Below are positions 8,620-15,966 of a DNA stretch of 64,000 nucleotides, piece after piece. Made by a program: the position numbers and the translations under genes. Position 1 is the first letter of the stretch; each line of letters begins with the position of its first letter. Origin of the DNA: Nocardia abscessus NBRC 100374 (lineage in GTDB: Bacteria; Actinomycetota; Actinomycetes; Mycobacteriales; Mycobacteriaceae); the NCBI RefSeq assembly GCF_000308455.1, contig NZ_BAFP01000271.1, positions 30,688 to 94,687 on the forward strand, written 5' to 3'. The notes under the pieces were generated by a model. The model was not told the origin of the DNA and did no database searches. It was given only the letters and a program-made list of their open reading frames with translations.

Positions 8620-8777
8620 CCCCGCACCCACCTCGGACCGTAGCGGCTCGCAGTCCGGCCAGGGCCCGATTCGACTGCGGCGCGACGTCGAATGCGGACG
8701 ATCGCTACTGTCACCGGCTTCGCTCTGATCAGGTAGCCGATGCCGGCCATGGTCGTCGGCCGGAGTGGTGCCGACGG

Positions 8778-9410
8778 CTATGCCTCGAGCCCGGCCAGGA
8801 TGATGCGTAGGCCGGCGCGGAACTCGTGCTCCGGATCGCTCGTGGCAGCCGCTTGCGCGATCTCGATCAGCTTCGGAAACCGGTCGGGCGGCAGGGCGGC
8901 GACCCGATCGGTGATCGCCGCGAGGTCCTCGCCGCGCGCTACGGAGAGGGGACCGGCGAGCTCGGCCTGCGCGAAGCCGGTGACGAACCCGGATACCGTG
9001 CGGAACGCCACGAGCAATTCGGTCCCGGACCGGTCCGCACGGGCGAGTGCCCGCAAGAGCGCTTCGGCTGGAGCGAGTGTTGCCAGGTCCACGCTGCGCC
9101 TGGTGAGAATCAGGGGAATGGCATGCGGGTGAGCGCGCACGGCGCGCCACATTCCTTCCGCGACCGCGATCACCTCATCGGTCCAGTGGCCGGAAGGTTC
9201 GGCGGGCCAGTGCGCTTGCGCCATCACGGCCTCGGTGACGAGTTGCTCGAGTCCGTCGCGTCCATCGACGTAGTTGTAGATCGTCATCGGGCCGGTATCG
9301 ATAGCCGCCGCCAGGCTGCGCATGGTCAACCCCGTGAGCCCTTGCTGGTCGACCAGGGCCAGGGCGGCGGCCTGAAGTTGTTCGCGCGTGAACTTCCTGG
9401 GGGCGGGCAT
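8778..9410 (-). CDS. TetR/AcrR family transcriptional regulator
   Basis: A repressor-type protein of 210 residues. The helix-turn-helix lies at residues 10-55, with TMRSLAAAIDTGPMTIYNYV as the recognition region. The C-terminal ligand domain resembles the TetR_C (tetracycline repressor class) fold and contains HPHAIPLILTRRS. The start is the ATG at 9410, with GGAGG just upstream. It is divergent from an alpha/beta hydrolase gene across a 75-base gap with two matching GTAC-N3-GTAC palindromes, so it probably represses both genes. The inducer is unknown. Confidence 0.85.
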   Translation of the reverse strand: MPAPRKFTREQLQAAALALVDQQGLTGLTMRSLAAAIDTGPMTIYNYVDGRDGLEQLVTEAVMAQAHWPAEPSGHWTDEVIAVAEGMWRAVRAHPHAIPLILTRRSVDLATLAPAEALLRALARADRSGTELLVAFRTVSGFVTGFAQAELAGPLSVARGEDLAAITDRVAALPPDRFPKLIEIAQAAATSDPEHEFRAGLRIILAGLEA

Positions 9411-9426
9411 GCTCCTCCTTGATTAA

Positions 9427-9470
9427 GTACACAGTACGTGTTTAGCTGTTGTCGTTCACGTACAACGTAC
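9427..9470. promoter_or_regulatory. Paired GTAC-N3-GTAC operators
   Basis: GTACACAGTAC (9427-9437) and GTACAACGTAC (9460-9470) have centres 33 bases apart, three helical turns. They sit between the divergent TetR and hydrolase genes and are the likely binding sites of that TetR. Confidence 0.6.
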
Positions 9471-9485
9471 CTAAATGAGGCTGTC

Positions 9486-10373
9486 ATGACGATCCGCACT
9501 ACCTTTCCCTCCGGCCGCGACGAGTGCGCGGCATGGTTGACCCTGCCGTCCGGGCCGGGACCGCATCCGGTCGTCGTCCTGGTGCACGGCGGCGGCGCAA
9601 CGCACGAGATGATGCTCGGTCAGTATGAGAAGTGGTTCTCCGCCGCGGGCTTGGCCGTGGTGGCCTTCGACTTCCGCCATCTCGGCGAATGGGGCGGCGA
9701 GCCACGGCAGTTGGTCAGCCCGCGCCGATATGCCGCCGATATCGACTCGGCGCTGCGATTCGTCCGCTCTCGCGCCGATCTCGATTGCAGCCGGGTGGCG
9801 CTGTGGGGGACGTCGTTCGGCGCGAGCCATGTCCTCGCGGCAGCCGCACGGCATCCCGAACTCACCGCCGCTGTAGTGCAGTGCCCGGTCTTCAGTGGGC
9901 GCGGCATCGTCGCGCGAGCCGGAGTGCGGCATCTGGCCCGGTTCACCGTGCCGATCGTCTCCGATCTGCTACGTGCCGCCCTGCGCTTGCCGCGGCGCTA
10001 TGTACCGCTCGTCGGCAAGCCGGGCGAACTGGCTTTCGTCAACCAGCCCGGAGCCCTGGAAGGCTGGCAGTCGGTCACTCCTCCCGGCTATCGCTTCGAC
10101 AACCGGATAACGGCCGGCTCCGGGCTGGGCATACTGTTCTACAACGCAGCGGCTCGCGCCTCCCGCGTGCGATGCCCATTGCTGATCTGCGCATGCGACC
10201 GCGAGAACCTCATCGATCCCGCGATCTCGGCGAAGGTCGCCGGCAACGTGACCCGGGCCGTCGTCGAGCACTACGACGCAGACCATTTCACGGTCTACCA
10301 CCCGCCGGTTGTCGAGCGCGTCGTGGCCGATCAAATCGAGTTCCTCACCACACATCTCGCCCCGAAAGCGTAA
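9486..10373 (+). CDS. Alpha/beta hydrolase
   Basis: A protein of 295 residues starting MTIRTTFPSGRDECAAWL. It shows the oxyanion HGGG motif (VHGGGATHE), the nucleophile elbow GTSFGA, an acid residue in the CDRENLID region and a catalytic His in YDADHFTVYHPP. The fold resembles dienelactone hydrolase/acetyl xylan esterase-like serine hydrolases that act on small esters. The ATG at 9486 was preferred to an upstream in-frame codon because the intervening DNA carries the operator. It is co-regulated with the divergent TetR gene. The substrate cannot be predicted. Confidence 0.8.
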   Translation: MTIRTTFPSGRDECAAWLTLPSGPGPHPVVVLVHGGGATHEMMLGQYEKWFSAAGLAVVAFDFRHLGEWGGEPRQLVSPRRYAADIDSALRFVRSRADLDCSRVALWGTSFGASHVLAAAARHPELTAAVVQCPVFSGRGIVARAGVRHLARFTVPIVSDLLRAALRLPRRYVPLVGKPGELAFVNQPGALEGWQSVTPPGYRFDNRITAGSGLGILFYNAAARASRVRCPLLICACDRENLIDPAISAKVAGNVTRAVVEHYDADHFTVYHPPVVERVVADQIEFLTTHLAPKA

Positions 10374-10502
10374 AGACGACAGCACGGAGCCGGTCCACGA
10401 CGTCCTCGAAAGTGCGGCTGCGACAGATGCCGACTTCCTGGGCGGGCCCACCGCCGACCGGAAGAAGCGGTTCGCGGCCTGGACCGACATTCCGGCCGGA
10501 TC

Positions 10503-10620
10503 GCCGCAAGGACGCAGCGCCTGGGAGTCCGGCATGGCGACCGCATCGCCGTCATCGGGCCGAATACACCCGACTGGCTTACCGTTCGGCCCGCCCAGGC
10601 CGGGGTGGCCCCCGGCCAGA
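10503..10620 (+). pseudogene. Fragment of an AMP-binding acyl-CoA synthetase
   Basis: In one frame the segment reads RLGVRHGDRIAVIGPNTPDW followed by LTVRPAQAGVAP. This matches the early conserved block of AMP-forming acyl-CoA ligases (GDRVAILMPN-type, then an alanine-rich helix). The rest of the gene is absent on both sides, and the surrounding 100 bases do not code. It is a short relic of about 39 codons between the hydrolase gene and the membrane protein gene. Confidence 0.4.
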
Positions 10621-10623
10621 TGA

Positions 10624-11685
10624 CTACGTCAGCTTCTGCGGGGCGCGGAGGTCGTACCGGTCGGCGATGTGGGTGTCCTCGGAAGTTCCGCGGCGACGGT
10701 GGTGGCTCGTCGCGCGCAGGCCGCCTATCAGGCATAGTGCGAACCCGAGCCCGAGCCAGGTCACCAGGACGGTGACGGGGTGGGTGGCGCCGTGGCCGTC
10801 GAAGAAGGCGGTGGAGCGCAGCAATTGGCCGCCTGCTCCGGGGGGCAGTAGTCGGCCGAGCGTGCCCGACCGGCCGGGCAGCATCTCGGGTGCGGTCGCC
10901 GTGCCCGAGAGGGGGTTGCCGATGAGCATCATGAGCACGGCGCCGATCCCGATTCCGGCGTATCCGAGCAGAGATTCCAGCCCGAGCACGGTCAGCGATG
11001 TGGCCGCGAGGGTCAGGGCGACGGCGGCGGCGTTGGCTGGGTAGGACCCGCTCAGTGAGCCGAGCCAGAATTGCAGGATCGCTGCCGCTGTCAGGCCGCC
11101 GATGGCTGCGAAGGTGAGCGCCCCGGTGACCCGGCGGGCGGCGCCGCGGACAAGCCTGGTCAGCAGCACTGCGGCCAGCAGACCGCCCATAACCAGGGGC
11201 AGGGCGCCTGCGGCCAGGCCGGCGCCGCGCGGGTCGTCGGCGGGCAGGGCGGCGATGTCGCGGACAGCGACCGGTGTGCCGGAGCTGCCTGCCTGCCCGA
11301 GAGCTGCCGCCATGGTCTGCAGGGACTGCGCGACCGCCGAACTGGCGGCGGAGGCGACGATGACCTGAGGGGTGCCGGAGCTGAGGTCGATTGCTCCGTA
11401 CACCTGTCGGTCACCGATGAGTTGTTCAGCGGCGGCGGTGTCGGCGACCTCGGTGATCTCGAAGCCGCCCGGTAAACGTTGATCGAGGGCGGTGCGTACC
11501 TGTGCGACTGCCGTGGCGGGCCCGGCGACGGCGATCGGCACATCGTGCACCGACGACCGTACCGATGGCCAGGCGAAGGCGACGAGCAGCACGCTGATGA
11601 TCGCGGTGAGCAGGGTGACTGTTGCGGCCACCGTCGGCCATCGGGACGGCAGCGGGTCGGTGGCGAGCGGCGCCCGCATGGTCAT
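10624..11685 (-). CDS. Membrane protein with YhgE/Pip-like (ABC-2-like) architecture
   Basis: A protein of 353 residues. One membrane segment lies at about residues 17-37, followed by an extracellular domain of ~120 residues. Five or six clustered membrane segments then run from about residue 155 to 335. This is the layout of ABC-2-type/YhgE-Pip membrane proteins. The ATG at 11685 is set by GAGGAG five bases upstream. It is the third gene of the flavoprotein-SigJ operon, 35 bases after the SigJ stop. Its last ~18 residues (EDTHIADRYDLRAPQKLT) closely resemble a segment near the SigJ C-terminus, which suggests a fusion with a relic of a second sigma gene. Confidence 0.7.
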   Translation of the reverse strand: MTMRAPLATDPLPSRWPTVAATVTLLTAIISVLLVAFAWPSVRSSVHDVPIAVAGPATAVAQVRTALDQRLPGGFEITEVADTAAAEQLIGDRQVYGAIDLSSGTPQVIVASAASSAVAQSLQTMAAALGQAGSSGTPVAVRDIAALPADDPRGAGLAAGALPLVMGGLLAAVLLTRLVRGAARRVTGALTFAAIGGLTAAAILQFWLGSLSGSYPANAAAVALTLAATSLTVLGLESLLGYAGIGIGAVLMMLIGNPLSGTATAPEMLPGRSGTLGRLLPPGAGGQLLRSTAFFDGHGATHPVTVLVTWLGLGFALCLIGGLRATSHHRRRGTSEDTHIADRYDLRAPQKLT

Positions 11686-11720
11686 GTCTGCTCCTCGGGT
11701 AGGTGGGACGTGGCCGGTGT

Positions 11721-12680
11721 TCATCGCAGGGTGAGCGGGGTTTCGGTTTCGATGTGGGTCAACTTCTGCGGGTTGCGGACGAAGTAGAGGCCGGTGATGT
11801 GGGTTTCCTCGACGCGCATCGCGATGACGCCGTCGAGTTCGCCGTCCACGTACAGAGCCAGTGCGGGGGTGCCGTTGGCCGTGGTCGCCTCGACGGTGAG
11901 CGCGACGTCTCTCTTGGTGAGGCCGCCGACGATGAATCGAGCCACCTTCCCGGCGCCGATGATCGGACGTGGTGTGGCCTGCTTGATGCCACCGCCGTCG
12001 CTGATCGCCACGACGTCGGGGGCGAGTACGGCGAGCAGGCCCGGTAGGTCCCGGGTCTCGAGGGCACGCCGGAACGCCTCGGCAGCCGCTTCGGCCTGGC
12101 GCGCGGTGACCGTGCGGCGCGGTCGGCGGGCTTCGACGTGGCGGCGGGCGCGGTGGGCGATCTGGTGCACGGCGGCGGGGGTCTTGTCGATCGCGGCCGC
12201 GATCTCGTCGTAGCCCATCCCGAATGCTTCACGCAGTACGAACACTGCCCGTTCGGTCGGGGTCAGTGTCTCGAGGACGAGCATCAGCGCCATCGACACG
12301 CTGTCGGCGAGTTCGACGTCGGCGGCCACGTCCGGAGTGGTCAGCAATGGCTCCGGGAGCCAGGAGCCCACGTATGCCTCCCTGCGGCGTTTCATAGACC
12401 GCAGCCGGTTGAGCGCCTGGCGGGCGGTGATCCGAACCAGGTAGGAGCGGGGGTCGTCGACGTGCGCTGCGTCGACTCCGACCCAGCGCAACCAGGTCTC
12501 CTGCATGACGTCTTCGGCGTCGGCGGCCGATCCGAGCATCTCGTAGGCGACGGTGAACAGCAGATTGCGGTGGGTGAGAAACGTTTCCGTCGCTTCGGCT
12601 GTGACGTGGTCGCCGCTGTCGCGGCCCGCTGGTGTGTCGGCGGGCCGCCGACGCCCACCGCGTCCACTTGTCGTGTCCAT
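11721..12680 (-). CDS. sigJ: SigJ-like ECF41 RNA polymerase sigma factor
   Basis: A protein of 319 residues. Sigma region 2 lies at about residues 28-95 (LFTVAYEMLGSAADAEDVMQ) and region 4 at about 130-185 (LTPTERAVFVLREAFGMGYD). A SnoaL-like C-terminal domain of ~120 residues follows, with the DGGG motif and a terminal NPQKL. These are the signatures of the ECF41/SigJ group, in which the fused C-terminal domain replaces a separate anti-sigma factor. It follows the flavoprotein gene by 128 bases, and such oxidoreductases are the usual ECF41 partners. A matching promoter precedes that flavoprotein gene, so the sigma factor probably activates its own operon. Confidence 0.88.
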   Translation of the reverse strand: MDTTSGRGGRRRPADTPAGRDSGDHVTAEATETFLTHRNLLFTVAYEMLGSAADAEDVMQETWLRWVGVDAAHVDDPRSYLVRITARQALNRLRSMKRRREAYVGSWLPEPLLTTPDVAADVELADSVSMALMLVLETLTPTERAVFVLREAFGMGYDEIAAAIDKTPAAVHQIAHRARRHVEARRPRRTVTARQAEAAAEAFRRALETRDLPGLLAVLAPDVVAISDGGGIKQATPRPIIGAGKVARFIVGGLTKRDVALTVEATTANGTPALALYVDGELDGVIAMRVEETHITGLYFVRNPQKLTHIETETPLTLR

Positions 12681-12808
12681 GGGGTCCTTTCCCGTCGGGC
12701 ATTGTCAGGTCGGGCGCCGGCCGGCTGTCGATGCACGGGTGCGGCAGCGTCCGAATTCAGGCGCTGCCCACCCGCACAGGCGAAATCACCGGCCGACGAG
12801 GCGGTGTC

Positions 12809-13999
12809 CTACGCGACCGGTGCCGCCACGTCCCCGCGCTGGGCCTGCAGCAGGGCGGGCCTGTGCTTGCCGTCCTTGGGCCAGGAGTGCGAGCCGGGTT
12901 TGCGCGCTTCGGTCACCAGGTGTTCGACGCTGGCGGCGCAGGAAAGTTCCTTGAGCTTCTTGCCCACCAGCCCGCTGAAGTAGAGCCGCATCGCGGTGTC
13001 GTCCTTGTGGGCGAGCTGGAAGATCCCGGTGCGGCGGCCGAAGCTGATGCACATGGCGGGAAAAGACAGGTCGATCGGCGCCGGCTGGACGCCCGCGATC
13101 CGGCTCAGCACGGTGTCGGCGGCATGGGCGCCCAAACAACCCGCGGCGTAAGCGCTCATCCGGAACGGCAGGTCGGATGGTGCCGACGAGTCGCCCGCCG
13201 CGACTATGCGCTCGTCGTCGAGGCTGGTCAGTGTTTCGTCGGTGAGCAGACGTCCGGCGGCGTCGGTGCGTAATCCGCTGCGAGCGGCCAGATCCGGCAC
13301 ACCGAAGCCCGCGGTCCAGATGGTGACCTGACTGGCCACCGCGCGGCCGTCAGCGAGTTCCACGGCCTCCCGTGTCACCGCCGTGACCGACGTGTCGGGA
13401 CCTTCGAGGACGCTGACACCCAGCTCGGCGAGGTACTTGAGGGCGGTGCGTCGAGCCCGGTGGTGCAGGTACGGACCGAGGACTCCTCCGCAGACCAGGG
13501 TGACGGTGCGACCCTGCTCCGCCAGCTCGGCGGCGGTCTCGATGCCGGTCGGGCCGCCGCCGACGACCGTCACCGCGGCCGTCATCGGGGTGTCGTAGAG
13601 CACCGACCGCAATTGCTGCGCCGCCTCCAAGGTCGCGATCGGGTAGGCGAACTCGGCCGCGCCCGGCACGCGCGGGCCTGCGCTGCCGCTGCCCACCGCG
13701 TAGATCAGGAAGTCGTAGCCGATACTGCCGCCCTCGGCCAGCGTCACACTGCGCCCGGCTGCGTCGATCCGCGTTGCGCTGTCGACGACCAGCCGGACGC
13801 CCTCGGCCAAGACTTCGCTGTAGTCGACGACCGCATCATGGGTCCCGCCCACCAGTTGATGCAGCCGCAGCCGCGGGACGAAGGCCGCGCGCGGATTGAT
13901 CACGGTCACCGTCACGTCCTCGCGCTGCGTCGAACGATTCGCCGCCATCACTCCGGCGTATCCGCCGCCGATCACGACCACGTCGGTGTTCTTCCTCAT
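12809..13999 (-). CDS. FAD-dependent NAD(P)H oxidoreductase (NDH-2-like)
   Basis: A protein of 396 residues. An N-terminal FAD-binding Rossmann motif (VVVIGGGYAGVMAAN) is followed by a second dinucleotide motif near residue 150 (VTVVGGGPTGIETAAELAEQ) for NAD(P)H, and a C-terminal FAD contact at IVAAGDSSAP. This is the two-Rossmann fold of type II NADH dehydrogenases and related flavoproteins. The ATG at 13999 follows a GAAGGAG site; the longer frame to 14038 runs into the promoter. It is the first gene of the SigJ operon. The likely role is redox stress handling; the electron acceptor is unknown. Confidence 0.82.
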   Translation of the reverse strand: MRKNTDVVVIGGGYAGVMAANRSTQREDVTVTVINPRAAFVPRLRLHQLVGGTHDAVVDYSEVLAEGVRLVVDSATRIDAAGRSVTLAEGGSIGYDFLIYAVGSGSAGPRVPGAAEFAYPIATLEAAQQLRSVLYDTPMTAAVTVVGGGPTGIETAAELAEQGRTVTLVCGGVLGPYLHHRARRTALKYLAELGVSVLEGPDTSVTAVTREAVELADGRAVASQVTIWTAGFGVPDLAARSGLRTDAAGRLLTDETLTSLDDERIVAAGDSSAPSDLPFRMSAYAAGCLGAHAADTVLSRIAGVQPAPIDLSFPAMCISFGRRTGIFQLAHKDDTAMRLYFSGLVGKKLKELSCAASVEHLVTEARKPGSHSWPKDGKHRPALLQAQRGDVAAPVA

Positions 14000-14033
14000 G
14001 ATGTCTCCTTCGCTCCGAGGGGCTCGAGCACAA

Positions 14034-14082
14034 GACACCGCGAGAACGAATATCCTGACATACTGTGAGGCAGATCACTCCA
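14034..14082 (-). promoter_or_regulatory. ECF41/SigJ-type promoter of the flavoprotein-sigJ operon
   Basis: Read leftward: a 17-base block TGGAGTGATCTGCCTCA (14082-14066), five bases, TGTCAGG (14060-14054, -35), 16 bases, then TGTC preceded by GCGG (14037-14034, -10). The same layout occurs before the quinone oxidoreductase gene at 28060-28109. Known ECF41 promoters have TGTCACA and CGTC boxes at this spacing. The start codon is 35 bases downstream. Confidence 0.65.
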
Positions 14083-14285
14083 AAGGTGTCAACACTTCGG
14101 CGGAATGGTTCGGCCGATGGATTCAGCAGCGTTTCAGCTGACCCAGCGGTCGTAGTTCCGTCGGAGGGAGCCGGGGGAATAGTGGCGGAGGGTTCTGGTC
14201 GAAGTGATCGCGAGCACGGTCTCGGCGAGGTCGATGAGCGAGTCGCTTTCCTGCCAGATCCGCTCCGAGGGGTCAGTGCCAAGAC

Positions 14286-15833
14286 TCAGTGGGCATGAGG
14301 TAGGTCCAGGATGCCGAATCGGTGTGCGGCCCAGATGCGGCGGGAGCGTTCTTCGGGGTAGGGCTGGGTGGTCGGCTCTGCGCTGTAGACGCGGGTGGTT
14401 CGCGTGTGTGGATCGTACGGTGCCCAGCCGGGTTTGCCGGTGGACGCGAAGCTCACCCAGTCGGTGCGCATGCGGTGGGCAACGTGGCTGATTTCGTTCG
14501 CGGCGTTCGGGTGGGCGGACCGGTGGCCGCGTACCTCGTCGGGGCTGAGAGTGCCGAATATGAGCAGGAAGTCGAGGCAGTGCGAGGCGCCTTGTTCCCG
14601 ATTGAAGCTCCAACAGAGTTCGTAGAGCCAGATGGGTCCGCCGCCGGTGTGCGCGGCGTCGGCGAGGTGCAGGCTGGGCATCCGGAACAGCCAGTCGGTG
14701 TTGACGAGGTCGTACAGCTGCCCAGGGGTGGCGGCAGGGTAGGCGGTGCCGTAGTCGCTGTCGGTGTCCGTGGTGGGTGTGAGGTGGGTGAATGCTGCGG
14801 ACATTCGCGCATCGGTGGGCGCACCTCCGGGCCGCGAGGTGTACAGCCGGTATTCGTCGCGGGTGTGCCCGACGAGCAGGTCGATGTCACGCGCGGCGCC
14901 ATGCGCGAGTGCGCGCCATGGTGCGTCCGGGAGCAGGTCGCCGTCGACGATGGGTGAGAACGGTGTGGGAGTGAGCGCCATGGGGCCCCAGGATTCGACG
15001 TATTCCGGCATCTGCTGGATCACGGAGTCCGTCGCGTCGGTCAGTGCGCGTGGTGGGAGACCGGCCAGCTCGCCGATCGTGGCACGCACGCCGAGTTGCG
15101 CGGCGATGGTCGCGGAGATCGTGGCGGCGAGCCGTTCGGAGAAGTAGGTGCCGGGCATGCTCTGACTGATCGCGCGGCGAAACAGTCCGGCTGCCATCGG
15201 CATGACCAGCAGGGCGGCAATGCACGCTCCGCCGGCGGACTGACCGAAGACGGTGACGTTGTCCGGATCGCCGCCGAACGCGGCGATGTTGTCCTGGACC
15301 CATCGCAGCGCGGCGATCTGGTCGAGAATGCCGCGGTTGTCCGGGGCTCCGGTGATGTGGGCGAAGCCTTCCATGCCGACGCGATAGTTCATGCTGACCA
15401 TCACCACGCCGGACCGGGCGAGGGTCGCGCCGTCGCAGTGCGGGCTGGCGGAGTTGTTCTCCAGGTAGGTGCCTCCCTGGATCCACACCATCACCGGCAG
15501 TGCCGCCGCGCCGAGGTCGGGTGACCAGACGTTGAGAGTCGAACAGTCGTCGGAACCGTCATCGGTGCTGCCGGACGCCGCCGACATCACCGAACCGGTA
15601 TGGCGGGCCTGAGGAACCGGTGGACCGAACTCCAGTGCGTCGCGGACACCATCCCACCGCCGGACCGGGACGGGAGCTCCGAACCGATGTGCGCCGAACG
15701 GTGGCTCTGCATAGGGGATACCTCGAAAGACCGCGACATCGCCCTCCCACCTGCCACGCACCGCGCCCGCAACCGTACCGATCTCAGGTCCGTCTTTTGA
15801 CGAAACATTCTGACGCTCAGTTGAATTCGGCAT
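14286..15833 (-). CDS. Type B carboxylesterase
   Basis: A serine esterase of 515 residues, the usual length for the para-nitrobenzyl esterase/cholinesterase-like family. Visible motifs are the N-terminal FRGIPYAEPPFG signature, the oxyanion-hole QGGTYLENN region (HGG changed to QGG), the nucleophile elbow GQSAGG, and an acidic and a histidine region in the second half. There is no signal peptide, so it is probably cytoplasmic. The frame is open further upstream to 15917; the ATG at 15833 (MPNSTERQ) is proposed without a strong ribosome site. It stands alone between the SigJ operon promoter and the decarboxylase gene. Confidence 0.82.
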   Translation of the reverse strand: MPNSTERQNVSSKDGPEIGTVAGAVRGRWEGDVAVFRGIPYAEPPFGAHRFGAPVPVRRWDGVRDALEFGPPVPQARHTGSVMSAASGSTDDGSDDCSTLNVWSPDLGAAALPVMVWIQGGTYLENNSASPHCDGATLARSGVVMVSMNYRVGMEGFAHITGAPDNRGILDQIAALRWVQDNIAAFGGDPDNVTVFGQSAGGACIAALLVMPMAAGLFRRAISQSMPGTYFSERLAATISATIAAQLGVRATIGELAGLPPRALTDATDSVIQQMPEYVESWGPMALTPTPFSPIVDGDLLPDAPWRALAHGAARDIDLLVGHTRDEYRLYTSRPGGAPTDARMSAAFTHLTPTTDTDSDYGTAYPAATPGQLYDLVNTDWLFRMPSLHLADAAHTGGGPIWLYELCWSFNREQGASHCLDFLLIFGTLSPDEVRGHRSAHPNAANEISHVAHRMRTDWVSFASTGKPGWAPYDPHTRTTRVYSAEPTTQPYPEERSRRIWAAHRFGILDLPHAH

Positions 15834-15966
15834 CGGTACATAGTCGCCATCAATCTGAGAACTCGCCACCGATTTGCCCCGGGTCAGGACACGTCCGCTA
15901 CGGCCTGAGCAACGCACCGGTCACGAGGTCGTCACTTTCGCATTCGTGGAGTGTGGGTGTCGTTGG

